Assembly: GCA_000697475.1 (NCBI GenBank)
Contig: JNEU01000836.1
Location: 62,001-126,000 of the forward strand
Reading direction: 5' to 3'
DNA from: Lichtheimia corymbifera B2541
Lineage: Eukaryota; Mucoromycota; Mucoromycetes; Mucorales; Lichtheimiaceae
DNA: 64,000 bases
Of this stretch, positions 9,451 through 21,738 are shown in pieces. The translations under genes and the position numbers were made by a program. How positions within the stretch are numbered: position 1 is the stretch's first letter; every line of letters starts with the position of its first letter. The notes below the pieces were generated by a model. It had not been told where the DNA came from and made no database searches. It was given only the letters and a program-made list of their open reading frames with translations.

Positions 9451-10269
9451 ATCCCCCACATTTCAACTTGGAAAAATTGAACTTCGCTATTCGCACCATG
9501 TCAATTTCGATACCCGACGTAGATAATGTAGCGAAACCAACTCTTTGCATATGCACTACCGGGGGATAGCTCCTTCGAAAGTAACAATGCGGCGTGTATG
9601 AGTAGTGATTTATCAAGTAACATAGTCAGGCTTTACCTTTTATAAGGATATAATATCACAATGACGACGACAATGACAACAATGACAATAGCAATACTGC
9701 TGTATGTACAATGGAGCACTATAAAATACACAAAGATCAGCCCTTATTCACAAGGTTGCGAGAGATGGGTGCGAGCACAACCATGGTGATTGACCTTGTA
9801 AGCAACCAAAGAAGTATGTGTGAAAGAGGAAAGAACGTGTGGGGGGATGATGGGCGGCGACAACATGCTTTTATTGTGTACGGTGGGCGTGGGTATTTCT
9901 ATCTGTTGGGGATGATGCATTGATAGATTGATGCATGAGCTGATAAAGTGATGGGGCGCATATATCAGGATCAATTCTGAGGAGCCAAGGTGTATTGTTG
10001 TCCATGCATACATCGATCTATCAAGGAAATCAATCATTAGTTCGCCTAATGATGCACATCCCCAACATTAACGTACCATGTTGTCAACCTACTCTTAGTA
10101 TTTGTGTGCGTGTTCCATAAGCAGCGAGAATGATCAGATCACCTTTGATATCATATATTAAGCCTCACATGCAATCGTGGTTTGAATAAAGGATGATGCA
10201 GGAGACATGATGCAAAAAGCAAAGTCTCATTTTTCTAAGTTGAAATGTGGGGGGGATTTAACGGGGTTG
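9439..10269 (+). mobile_element. Non-autonomous Mutator-like (MULE) element, 831 bp
   Basis: The left end is CAATCCCGTTAAATCCCCC and the right end is the reverse complement of CAACCCCGTTAAATCCCCC. The inverted similarity extends inwards over roughly 65-75 bp, through CACATTTCAACTT and a TATT/TTTTGCACCATGTC-type block. It is flanked by a perfect 9-bp duplication, ACAGAAGCA (9430-9438 and 10270-10278). Long terminal inverted repeats plus a 9-bp target duplication are the hallmarks of Mutator-like elements. There is no transposase ORF inside. Related copies lie at 35,926-36,685 and 45,384-46,032, with a fragment at 38,060-38,215. Confidence 0.8.
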
Positions 10270-10332
10270 ACAGAAGCATCATCCAATCCCATGAAATGTT
10301 CTCCTCAGATCGCTTTGACAACATGGTGTTAG

Positions 10333-10672
10333 CATCCCGTGGCTCTACCAGCGTACGGTTCATCCGAAAAGGTTGTTGTCAAGGATCATACTTGGCATTT
10401 CTTTCCTCGAAAACATACCATAGGCCGATATCTTTGGTGTCATTGGAGCGCAATCCTGACATGAAGCTAGCATCTTAATATCAAATAAACGATCGATCTT
10501 TGGCTAAGGGTATCTTTATCTGCAACAAGTGGTGCCACTAGAATGTATACATCAATGTACAGAGTGCGCGTGCATTTATTGACAAAGCTTGGATGATGAT
10601 AAGGGGATGTTGGGTATGTGCATGATTCAATGATGGTGATATATATAAACGTGTGGGTGTTTGTACAAATCT
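10333..10672. other. 3' flank, no gene recognised
   Basis: This is spacer between the displaced tail of the broken PD-(D/E)XK-like gene and the ankyrin gene. An open frame at 10,262-10,478 is of normal amino-acid composition, but I cannot connect it to a family or an exon. Confidence 0.4.
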
Positions 10673-11857
10673 TCAGCTTAGCCGTTTGGTCAACTTCTTC
10701 CATGAACGAGCCATTCGACTATAAAATGATCGGTTTTCCTTGGCGTCTTGTTCTAGTCGACGTGTAGCATTACCGAAATTGTTCTTGCGGATTTCCATCA
10801 CTTTACGAGAGACACGATCAAGCGATTCGAGAGTGAGAACGAGTGCTGAAGAAGGATGCAAGGTCAAATTGGATGAAGATGATGATCGTCGTGGATGTTG
10901 AGTTGTATAAAAGTCATCTTTTGGTGGGAGTGGCGGTGGTGGTGGAGAAGAAGATGGGATGGGTGGCAAGTAATGATGATGCTGGTAATCAATCATGCAT
11001 GATGAACGAAGGAAGCCACTGTCAAAGGACCCACTCAGTCTACGTTCAAGCGATTGTAGGTAACATTCATCTTGGTTTTTGTTGGCTACGACACCAACAG
11101 CGTACCAATCAAGAAGGTCATCAGAACATCCACTTGAAGATCTACTTGATGATGCTGTATGGGCGAGTTCGGGTGCGGATGATGATGATGTGGTAGTGGT
11201 GGTATGCGGTGGTGGTGGTCGAATCGGTATCGGTAACGGCTTATCCAGCCGAAGAGGCTCAGTAGATGATGCTGATGATGATAGAGGTGATCGATGTGCG
11301 GCTGTGTCAAGGAGTCTCACAATATCCATATGATGCTTGGCAATAGCAACGTCGTGAGGAGTTGATCCATACTTGTCCTTGACATGGATAGTGGCTCCAT
11401 TGCGTAGTAACAAGTCCACAATCCGGATGCATCCATTCGCACAGGCCACATGCAATGCTGTTGATCCTGATGATTCAATGCCTCGTTTAGTGGTCCATCT
11501 ACATACATAGTCATCCTTCCTGTTAGCTATGATGCCTTGTATTAAGAAAACGATATTACTTGCCTTTGAGCATTCACTTGTGCACCACGGTCAATGAGAT
11601 ATTGTACAGCTGCAAGGTTATTGTCACTGACGCATGCAAGTTGAAGCGGCATAAACCCATTCACAATGGCGTCGATCGCTGCTCCATGATCAAGTGCAAA
11701 TTTCACAAGTCCTTGAATTGCGATCAAGAAAAAGAGAAAGCAAGTGAATATGACGGTTGGCAATTTTGTGTGGGGGTAAAATATTCTTACCAACGTTGCC
11801 TGTTGTTGCTGCATGGTGCAGGTCGTATTGGATATGATGCTGGCTATAATCATGCAT
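10673..11857 (-). CDS. Ankyrin-repeat protein with Ser/Pro-rich tail
   Basis: Three exons (11857-11791, 11711-11564, 11498-10673) give 346 aa. The N-terminal half holds ankyrin repeats: YDLHHAATTGNVGLVKFAL, then GFMPLQLACVSDNNLAAVQY, then GSTALHVACANGCIRIVDLL, then GSTPHDVAIAKHHMDIVRLL. The C-terminal half is Ser/Pro/His-rich and ends in a basic segment (SRKVMEIRKNNFG...WKKLTKRLS). Such proteins are usually protein-interaction scaffolds; the partner is unknown. The second intron (11563-11499) must use a GC donor (CAAAG|GCAAGT), because only this phase restores the ankyrin frame. The start at 11857 is the first ATG after an (AG)n tract (11862-11895). An extra upstream exon cannot be excluded. 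Confidence 0.8.
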
Positions 11858-12946
11858 GAAAGTAAAAGAGAGAGAGAGAGAGAGAGAGAGAAAGGAGAGA
11901 GAGAGAAAGCGAGAGAAAGAGATTGAAATGAATGGCGTCGAGGGTGATGACACAAAGACGCACACATACACATACCCCATGTCACCCAACAACAATAACA
12001 ATGGTCGCGTGGTCAATGCGTGGTAACCACTGGCTAGCTATTAACTGGTCACTTTCCCATAACATGTAATAGTAGTACACCTGTATACATATCTTAAAAG
12101 CATTTGTATCCTTCCACATACTATAAACTTCTGCTTCTTTCAACATGCAAAAGTAAGGATCGACAATTTTTATACAGCCAAAACACCCAGGGAACAGGTC
12201 CCACATTAACTTGTTTCACCGACTCGCAAGGGACCCACACCACTATCCACCGCCCCCGTCGGTTGGTTGATTCCCCATTAACCCTTGCATCATGCAACTA
12301 TATCACCTTTTCTTCATGGGTGCATCCACTGAGACAAATTAAAGCTTTTTTTCATAATCAGCGTTGTCCGTGCACTCGCATCTGTAATTGGAAGAATGTT
12401 CCATGTAAATTGGCTATACTCCCCCGTACTCCCTGTCATCATCGCATCCACAAGAGGAGAGTTGAAAAAAGGGACCATTGATCAACACACACTTGTTGAT
12501 AAATGCATGTGCCAACACTTTACCTGGAAATCAAAAAGCTTGGCTTTGGATCAAATATATCTCTTTGTGCCACCAAAAAGGCTTTTCTGTAGTTGTACAT
12601 TGCCTGGAAAGTCGCATTTACAACCCACAAGCGAAGCTCTCCTCATGTATATTATACATCTCTTTTCTCCTTGGACAACAATAAATTTATACCTTGCGAG
12701 ATATATGCTCGTGATAACCAGCCTATACCATGGTGAACGTTTTGTGTAAATGCATGCGTCATAACACCTCAAGACATCCTGTGTCCCCATGATCAGCTTC
12801 CATTTCTGATATTTTTGGGTTGATCGTGGAGAGAGAGATACGTAACAATAGAATCCAAAATCACTGGCTCTCTAAAAGAAATCGCATGACTATACCTTTT
12901 TACACCAGCCCTCTCTCTTTTTTCCTTCCTTTCTCCCCCAGCTAAA
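11858..12946. other. Divergent intergenic region
   Basis: Non-coding as far as I can see, lying between the ankyrin gene (-) and the eIF4E-like gene (+). It contains an (AG)n microsatellite at 11862-11895. A pyrimidine-rich tract at 12,905-12,940 directly precedes the ATG at 12947. Confidence 0.5.
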
Positions 12947-14444
12947 ATGTCCACTTGTTTCCATAATGCGGCAGACTACTCTTGCTACTATTATTACACG
13001 ACCCAACATCGCCATCATTATCATTACAACAAAAAGTCTAGTGCAGCGCCATGTATTCATCAGGTGAAGCCTTCAAATTACAAGCAGCTATCATGGTCAT
13101 CACCACCACCACCCACTTTGGATGAACAAATACATGAATCATCCATTGCCATGATCAAAAGTGAGCAGCGTATGTTTGGTCCCATATCGCGATCACCAGT
13201 CGTTTGCATTCCTCGGCTTCATATGCATGATAAAGATAAGCTACAAAAACACCGATCTACAAATGAACATCTGGCAAGAGGAATAATAGGGGCTGTGCCT
13301 TTTGTTGGCAACTATTCATGGAGCTGCGAATCTCGTGCAACCAGGCACGTGCACGATCCACTCGAAACCGTCACTCGTCTTGACTTATGGGATGATCTCC
13401 TCAATATCCGGTATATATGAGTATAAGGGAAGTGCTTTGATATATACTCATCACATGCACGCTATCATATGTAGGCCCACCGACCAAGATCATGACAATA
13501 GCAATAATGAGATACCTCCTATTTCAGCATCCTCTTCGACCGACATGTCACAGTGCTCCATAGCAACTACCACGGAATTACCAAATACTATGGCTACTAC
13601 TACTACTACTATCAAGGATGAGCTAAGCAGCAGTAAGTAAAGATGCCCTATCAATCATGAGAGTCCAACTCATATGTATTATGTATGAGTAGTGCCGATA
13701 TGGGCTGATCCAGAACGTATCCATGCCCATCGTTCTTGTTATGAATATGTGCAAGCTTACATGAAGACGCATAATATACCATCCACATCGCCCATGCCAT
13801 TACCTAGCACCTATACTTTTTCATTCAGCAGCAAGAGCAGTCATCAACAACCCACCACCGCCATTTCAAGCATACATAGTGCCAATGCTTATATCGCTTC
13901 CATCATGACGTTATTTAGCTGCGATACGGTATGGCAGTTTGCTTCATGTTGGCGTCGAGCTAAGGAATTATATGGTTGGCCATCACGCTTAAAGATGCAT
14001 GAGAACTTGTATTGTTTCATCCATGGCGTGGCACCCATGTGGGAGGATGCCAGGAACCGACATGGTGGTCGTATGACTATTACGCTAGCAAAAGGAATTG
14101 ATGTTCTCTTTGAGTGGATTCTGATGTCCATGGTAGGTGGTAACCTCCAAGAATATGGTGCGGTCGGTGTTGTCCTTTCAAAACGTATCCATGGTGATCG
14201 AATAGAGATATGGTTTGAATGCACACAAGATGTTTCACTCCAACAAAGGCACGTGGAGGGAACAAAGTAAGTATACAAGAAATTCAACAATGATCATAAT
14301 CATCATCAGCTAACCTCCTCTTTCAGAGCTCGATTATGTAATCAATTGCCATCATTAGAATTTCATAACGCTGTCATGGCTGCACGCTACAAGAAGCATT
14401 TCTCAAACACGAATAATAATAGACACATCCACCCTTGTAAATAG
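12947..14444 (+). CDS. Divergent eIF4E-family cap-binding-like protein
   Basis: Four exons (12947-13410, 13475-13632, 13693-14266, 14327-14444) give 437 aa. The last 190 residues are an eIF4E domain: DTVWQF, HGVAPMWEDARNRHGG, then VLFEWILMSMVG, then GAVGVVLSKRIHGDRIEIW. The MWED motif (human W102/E103), the Arg of the phosphate-binding loop (R157) and W166 are kept. By hand alignment W43 is Tyr (PLPSTYTFSF), W46 is Ser, W56 has no aromatic counterpart, W73 is Ala and W113 is Met. One cap-stacking Trp and the main eIF4G/4E-BP docking Trp are thus missing, which argues against normal initiation and for a repressor-like or new role. The N-terminal 200 residues are His/Ser/Thr-rich without a domain. 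Family membership is clear; function is inference. Confidence 0.75.
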
Positions 14445-14867
14445 TAAATGAAGTATAGGATCATCCAATGTTGATATATATCGTCCAACAAAGTTCTCGT
14501 CAATATACCATAGCAGTGGCAGTAACGAGTAGGTTTAACTTATTGGTCAGCTATACATGTTTGAGGGTGATTATAAGCAACCAGCGGTACTATGGAGAAA
14601 TTGACAACGGTGATATAGGTAACCTGTGTTTTGTGCTAGGAATATGATGGAAAGGCATATGAAGAATGAATATGGAAACAATGGCTAGCCTTATAAAAGC
14701 TCTACAACCCAACAATGAATGTTGCTCGTGACAACCACCTTTCGGTATGCATGGCAACCACCCAATACAATGAAAGCACAAAAAAGACTTTGATAGGCGA
14801 GGATATCTTATTAACAGGAAAGAAAAAACACCATGATGGCATTATAAAAAAACAACTAAGGGAATCA
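14445..14867. other. Convergent intergenic region
   Basis: Short spacer between the 3' ends of the eIF4E-like gene (+) and the RRM gene (-). AT-rich, with no additional gene seen. Confidence 0.6.
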
Positions 14868-16330
14868 TTATTTCTTTTCAGGAGCCTTAGCAGCAGCAGC
14901 ATCCTTCTTTTCAGCAGGGGCAGCAGCAGCAGCAGCAGGCTTTTCAGTGGTCTTGGTAGCAGGAGCAGCAGCCTTCTTGTCACCATTAACCTCCTTCTTT
15001 TCAGCAGGCTTTGCAGCATCCTTCTTCTCGGCAGGCTTTGCAGCATCCTTCTTTTCAGCAGGCTTCTCAGCTTCCTTCTTTTCAGCAGGCTTTGGTGCAT
15101 CCTTCTTCTCAGCTTCCTTCTTTTCAGCAGGCTTTGCATCATCCTTCTTCTCAGCTTCCTTCTTGTCATCATTCTTCTTTTCAGTGGCATCCTCCTTGGC
15201 AGTCTCTTCCTCAGGCTCAACGCGTTCAGACATGGCAATCTTTAGGTAGATAGCACGACCTTCCAATTCCACATCCTTGATATTGTCAAGAGCACGCTTT
15301 TGTTCTTCTTCCGAGACCAACTCCACAAAACCATAACCCTTGGAACGGCCACTCTTCATACGAGCAACTTGGGCAGAGTTGAACTTGTAGTTTTTGAAAA
15401 CTTCAGCCAAACCTTCATCCGTAGTAGCATAAGGCAAGTTGGCTACAAACACAGTGGTCTTGGATGGCTCAGTGCGCTTAGCCTTTGCAGCACGCTTGCG
15501 ACGGTTACGATTCTTCTTCTTTGTGGAAGCAGTAGTATCCTCAGTGGTACCAGCGGCATCACTTTCTTTGGCCGATGATGACACTTCCTTTGTCTTGGCT
15601 TCCTTGTTGGCAGCAGCATCACCATCTTCCTTCTTAGTAGCCGATGCATCGGTTTGGTCTTGTTGCTCAGAGGCAGCCGCAGCAGCCGCAGCAGCCTTCT
15701 TCTTTTTGTTGTTACGACGACGAGTGACACGACGACGCTAATAAATGATAAGTTATCACCCACAATGCTGCTATATTCTATTTACTTACCGACTTGCGAG
15801 CACGAGGAAGAGCTGATTCATTGTCACTGGATGTCTCAGGCTTCTTGTCGACATGGGTCTTTGGTTTTGCCACCTCGACATTCACCTCACGACCCTCAAG
15901 CTCCTTTTTGTTCAGCTCCTTTCTCGCCTTTTCAGCCTCGGCTGCAGTTTCAAATCCAACAAATCCATAGCCAAGAGAACGGCGGCCGTGCTTGATAATG
16001 GTCGCTTCAGTACTATTGGATAGCAGTTAGCACCACGTGATGTCCATATCACATCTTCCTTCCTCTCTTATCATCCCCAATCATCCACGGTTATACTTAC
16101 ACCTTGCCAGCGCTTTCGAAAAACTTGATGAGCGCTTCTTGAGTAGTCTTGAATGGCAGGTTTCCGACAAACACCTGTTGAAATCATTCGAGTCAAAAAT
16201 TGAATGATTTATTCATGCATGAATGATATAATGGACTTACCTTGTTGTCTTCAACGAGCTCCTTCTCAACTGTAGGATGCTCGGCAGTCTTGGTAGCATC
16301 AACAGTTGGCTGTTCAGTCGTTACGGCCAT
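14868..16330 (-). CDS. Two-RRM RNA-binding protein with Lys/Ala-rich tail
   Basis: Four exons (16330-16241, 16174-16101, 16012-15790, 15737-14868) give 418 aa. RRM1 has RNP2 VFVGNL and RNP1 RSLGYGFVGF; RRM2 has RNP2 VFVANL and RNP1 RSKGYGFVEL. Basic and Ala-rich linkers (RRRVTRRRNNKKKK) separate them. The last 90 residues are repeats of the PAEKKDA/KEAEKKD type, similar to histone H1 or nucleolin-like tails. The layout suggests a nuclear or nucleolar RNA-binding protein (rRNA processing, ribosome biogenesis or chromatin). The closest named relative cannot be fixed by eye. Long serine- or phenylalanine-rich ORFs on the opposite strand are shadows of the Lys/Ala repeat. Confidence 0.85.
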
Positions 16331-17855
16331 GACGAACAAAGTAATGAATCTAAGAACAAGTAAAACGGGGTGGTGGGTGGTGTTGGGTGTTTGGAAAAGG
16401 GATGGACGAGTAGTAGTGGTGTGTAATGAACTGCACGCGTGAAATGTGAACCAGAGTAGTAAAAGAAGAAGAGAAAAAAACCCCCAGAGAACAAAAAGGC
16501 TCGCCTATAACACGGCCTTGGCAACGTGTCATCCATTCGATTGGAGGGCGGATGTCCAATGAGCCTGGTGCTCTGTTGTACCACTGTACATTGCTGTTGC
16601 TGCGTAAACCATTCCCATGGTTACCAACCACACCCACTTCACATGGCGATTCACTCGACCTAGTATCAATGCACGATCATGCACGGTAATAAATATCCTC
16701 TTTACTTGACAGCATTAAAATCCCAGATACAACCACAAATGACAAGTTGGGGGAGGTGTTTAGAGGGGTTGTTGGATGGGTTTAATTGGGGAAAAAAGTT
16801 GCGTTGTCGGATGATGTTTCCCGAGCGTAAGCAACAAAATGTGTTGCGCAGGCAACACAGCCAACAACTGTCACTCAATATACAACGGCGTTGCTAACGG
16901 AAATACACGGAGCCCCCTGCAGCTGCATGACACACAATTTTAAACACGTTCGAGGCATTTTTTGTACCGGCAACATGGGTCACATTTCCCCCCGCTTCAC
17001 CCAGCCTGCATAAGTTTGTCCTTGTATCCACAAACACAACCATATTGACAACATTGTATCGCTTCCTTTATTCCGTTCAAATAACAACATCTAAACGCGT
17101 CATTGGCTACTAGCACATCTCTTGGCAAGCCAACCTATTTTTTCATCTCAGTTTATCTTGCGTGACAATCGGCTAAACGCGCATCATCTTTACTAGGAGT
17201 GAGGATGTTGCATGTCACTGTTTCCATTGTTCAAAACTTGTTATTGTATAGTCAGCTGTTGTTATGGTGACTTTTACAAAAACGAGGTCTGTTGCATCAT
17301 TGTCATCCTGCCAAGATGGAAACAAAGACTGAGCCGGTCTAAAAGTGTATGATGAGCTTGAATATGAACACCGACCATTAGCATGATTTACCATGATCGC
17401 ACGCCTTGAACCATTACACCTTGTTACTGAATGCCTTTCCCTGGTAAACTACCACTGACGATGATCATCATGTGGTCATCACATTCCTTTCCCTTCTACT
17501 TTTAAAAGTAAATGTAAATCACCGGTCATTGAATGCCAGTTATTGTTATTGATATCATATTGCAAGGGTATTTATTAGCGTGATTCGATATACAGGAACG
17601 AGATAAAGATAAGGATAATGTATGGATGTTGATATAGTAGTGCTACTACTGCTGCATAGCTAGGTAGCTCATTGTGAACGGTGATGCAAAATGCCATGTG
17701 TCACATAGAGTAGTCACAGCTGGAATGTTCGCAGGAAAGTGAGCACTGGGATGTGAAGCTCTTGTTACAGCAGCAGCGTACGCTCTTCTCCGCATATTAC
17801 TTTTATACACACTCACCCACACACCTACACACCTACACACACACACCCATTACAA
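16331..17855. other. Divergent intergenic region upstream of RRM gene and CUL3
   Basis: About 1.5 kb without a supported gene. Positions 16843-16856 read GTTGCGCAGGCAAC, an RFX X-box-like inverted pair. Positions 17,810-17,850 are an ACAC/CCTACACA tract just before the CUL3 start. Confidence 0.5.
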
Positions 17856-20800
17856 ATGTCCTTTCGAAGACTAAGGGTTCGCCCCGCCAAGAAACTGGTA
17901 AACACGAAAACTATCGCCTGTCAACCCTGCTGAATTATCAACACACTTGCATTGTTGTCATGGATAGGCGACTGTGGATCGTGCAAAAGAATACGACGAA
18001 GGTTTTGAGCTATTGAGTGACGCGATCAAGGAAATCTTTCGAAAGAATGCAAAGAGTCTCTCGTATGAAAGCTTGTATCGTACGACCTACAACCTGACGC
18101 TGGCACAACACGGAGAAAAGCTGTATTATGGTGTCAAGGACGTGGTGGCCAACTACCTCGACCACGTAGCAGAAGAAGTTATTGTGCCTGCGTTTGTCAG
18201 TTCATCCGATGGTGCAGATGCCGGTGCCAACTTTTTAAAGACTGTGAAACGGGTGTGGGATGATTATACAACAGCCATGGACATGATTCAGAAATCATTA
18301 CGTTACTTGGTATGGTATTATCATCATTCTTGCTGGTCAAATCTCTCATTGTTCTTGTTGGTTGGTAGGATACCAAACTTCCCAAATACAATTTACCGCA
18401 CGTCTTTGATATGGGATTCGACCTCTTTCGTGACAGAGTCGTTCGTTCTGACAAATACGCAATTCAATCGCAATTGATATCAGCCATGTTGACTCAGATT
18501 CACCTCGAACGTATGGGCGAAGTCATTGATCGTACAGCTATCAATTCCGCAGTCATTATGTTATCCGAATTACATGATGTTCCCACCAAAGAATCCGTCT
18601 ATGTGGTCGACTTTGAAAGCCGGTACCTGGAAAAGAGCACATCCTTTTATCAGATTGAGAGTCAGAAATTGGCGTCGTCATGTGATGCACCTGAATTCAT
18701 GCGTAGGGTAAGCTCCCCTTTATCTTTTATACATGGGACCATGCATGTATTGATGAAAGATATAATAGGTGGAACAGCGATTGGAAGAGGAATATGAACG
18801 AACCACTCGATGCTTGAGCTTGTCGACCGAACCGAAGATCAGGAATATCGTCGAGACACAATTGATCGCCAATAATTTAAAAACAGTCATGGAGGTAGGG
18901 CAACTTTTGGATTGGAAGGTGACATGTATCATTGACCAGCTGTTTACATAATAGATGAAGAATTCGGGTCTCAATCCGATGTTGGAAGCGGACAAGTATG
19001 GGGGTAAGGATCAAATAGAAGGGATGTTCATGCATGGAATTTATGATTTACTGGTTCTTGTAATAGACTTGTCAAGGATGTACAAACTATTTTCAAGAGT
19101 GCCAGCGGGACTGAGCGAGATGAGGATGGCCATTAGCAAATACATTATGCAACTAGGCGCGGAGATCAACAAAACAATCAATGCAGATCTGGCGGTGAGC
19201 AAAGCGGCCAAATCATCGGAAAGAGGTGCTGGAGGCGGAACCCAAACAGCCATTCGTTGGGTGGAGCAAGTACTTGCATTACAAGAAAAGTTCGACAGGA
19301 TATTGGAAAAGGCAGCCAACAAGGATAAATCCTTCCAAACAGCTTTCAATGAGGTAAATGGTTGTGAGGATCATCGATAAAGAATGGCATATTAATACCA
19401 TTCCTTTGTTTAGGCGTTTGAGCAATTCATCAACGAGAACCCAAAGTCAGCAGAATTCATATCACTCTTTATTGATGAAAATCTCAAGAAAGGTCTCAAA
19501 GGCGTAAGTATATTTATATGCCTTTCATCATGGCCATTCTGTAACTTGTTATCGTTCTTTAGAAATCCGAGGATGAGGTTGATCAAGTATTGGATAAGAC
19601 TATCACCCTATTCCGATTTTTATGTGACAAGGATGTCTTTGAAAGATATTACAAGCAGCATCTTGCAAAGCGGCTCTTGTTCAACCGAAGTGTATCCGAT
19701 GACGCTGAACGTGGGATGTTGGGCAAGCTCAAGGTATGAACATTTGATGACGGGGATGGGGAAAGAAGATTCTAACTTTGAATTTCAAGAGAGAATGTGG
19801 CTATCAATTTACCAATAAGCTCGAAGGCATGTTCAACGACATGAAGTTATCATCAGAAATGGGCGGATTATTCAAGGATCATCTTGAGAGCGCAATGGAG
19901 GTACTTTTTCTTTTGTGGCTAAAAACGATCCCGTGTCATTGACTTCCACACCGCACATTAGAAACCGGATATTGACACCTTTGTCACTGTGCTTACATCA
20001 ACATTTTGGCCCATGAATCTATCTTCATCTCCCAAATGCATCTTGCCACCCGAAGCACTGCAAGCTTGCAAAGCATTCGAGCAATTTTATTTCAGCCGAC
20101 ACAGCGGTAGACGATTGACTTGGCAACCTCAAATGGTAGATATCGCCACGTCCGAATGGGTTATGGTTGACGATGACTGATTAAGGGGTATCTATAGGGC
20201 ACTGCAGATATACGTGCACAATTCCAAAAGAGCAAGCATACTCTCAACGTCTCTACCTATGCCATGATTGTACTTATTCTCTTTAATCAAGCTGATTGCT
20301 TGAGTCTCGAGGTATGTCTACACACGCACACGCGTTTTAACCGTATGACTCAACTATCTTTTGTTATAGGAAATCCAATCCCAAACCCAGATACCCGATC
20401 AAGACCTCAAACGTACTTTGCAGTCGCTGGCGTGTGCAAAGTTCAAAATTCTGCTCAAAGAATCCAAAGGCCGTGATGTCAACCCAGGGGACAAGTTTAT
20501 TTTTAATGATGCTTTTACTGCCAATCTTGCACGTATCAAGATCCAAACCGTGGCTAATCGCGTGGAATCTGAAGGCGAACGTAAGCATACTCAAGACAAG
20601 GTGGACGAGGAAAGAAAGCATCAAATCGAGGCTGCTATTGTGCGTATCATGAAGGATCGAAAGACCATGGAACACAATCTTTTAATTGGTGAAGTCACGA
20701 AGCAACTGAGCTCCCGATTCCTACCAAGCCCACTGATGATCAAGAAACGCGTGGAAGCATTAATCGATCGTGAATATCTTGAGCGGAGCAGTGAGGACAG

Positions 20801-20881
20801 GTAAAAAGAAAACAAAGGGGGAAAAGCGCCAGGTTTACTGATCCATTTTCTTTTAGACGATCTTATCGCTATCTTGCATAA
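17856..20881 (+). CDS. CUL3: Cullin-3, scaffold of CRL3 ubiquitin ligases
   Basis: Thirteen exons joined by short GT-AG introns give 766 aa, the usual cullin-3 size. The N-terminus ([13 protein letters not shown]...) and the first cullin repeats carry the BTB-adaptor surface. The cullin signature [14 protein letters not shown] lies in exon 8 (19563-19733). The C-terminus has the neddylation motif [16 protein letters not shown] in exon 12 and ends RSYRYLA. The lysine in IMKDRK is the expected NEDD8 site. Cullin-3 holds BTB-domain substrate receptors at its N-terminus and the RING protein Rbx1 at its C-terminus, in cytosol and nucleus. The first exon codes for only 14 residues. All exons stay in frame with no defect. 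Confidence 0.95.
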
Positions 20882-21738
20882 TAGGATTAACATACGTTGT
20901 ATGTCTGATTATAAAAAGAAGGGAATAAACCCCAACCTTGTATACTTGCAGCATCATCGTCTTTTTTGTGTGTGTGCATGTTTGGATCCACTACAGCGCC
21001 CGATGAAAAAGAAACTTTATCTCACCTCCACCAATTCCCGCTTCATAACAAAGTTTAAAACATGCATATCGATTGGCCGTTCGAAATGCTTCTAAATACA
21101 AGTCTATTAGCATGGCAAGGCAAGGCATGCAACTGCTTTTTTGACGATAGCATCTCGGATGGTCATGATCATCAAGATGATGGATCCTTGTGATTGATTG
21201 GCTGTGCATAAGGAAAACAAGGTGTGTGTACCTTCCGATGCTGCGTCCCGATAGGCGGATGAATGCAGGCCCGAATCAGGTTAATCCGGTTTTCCTATAC
21301 ACAGAGACCTTAAATGTCATTGATCTGAAAAAAATATTTTGGAGAGGAGAGAATGGAAAAGCGTACTGAGATGAATTTCCATGTCATCATGACTTGTTCC
21401 GATCTTGTCATTCCGAGGGTCATTGAATATAGCTCAACACACCACAGTTACCATTTACATATACAACAATCACCCCATGGGGATGGTCAACAAGAAGCTC
21501 AATATAGTATAGTAGCATGCAATAAGGCCATCAATGAATAATAATGCATGTTTGATACGAGATCTATCAAACCGCGACATAAACATAGGGCGAGGTATTC
21601 ATATTTGAAATGTGTACTGAGAAAAAAATATTGATGCGGAAAAGAAGGGAAAGGCAGGTTGGTTGTTGTAGTAATAGTGTGCAACAATGAAAGAAAAAAG
21701 CAGTAGCGCATATAAACTACATACTTTGACAATGAGGC
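20882..21738. other. Convergent intergenic region
   Basis: Spacer of about 850 bp between the 3' ends of CUL3 and the bHLH gene. I see no coding segment with domain character. Confidence 0.55.

Noticed and set aside
14715..15578. Plus-strand Ser/Leu/Phe-rich ORFs opposite the RRM gene
   Set aside because: They mirror the Lys/Ala/Glu repeat of the real gene in other frames and have no independent evidence.
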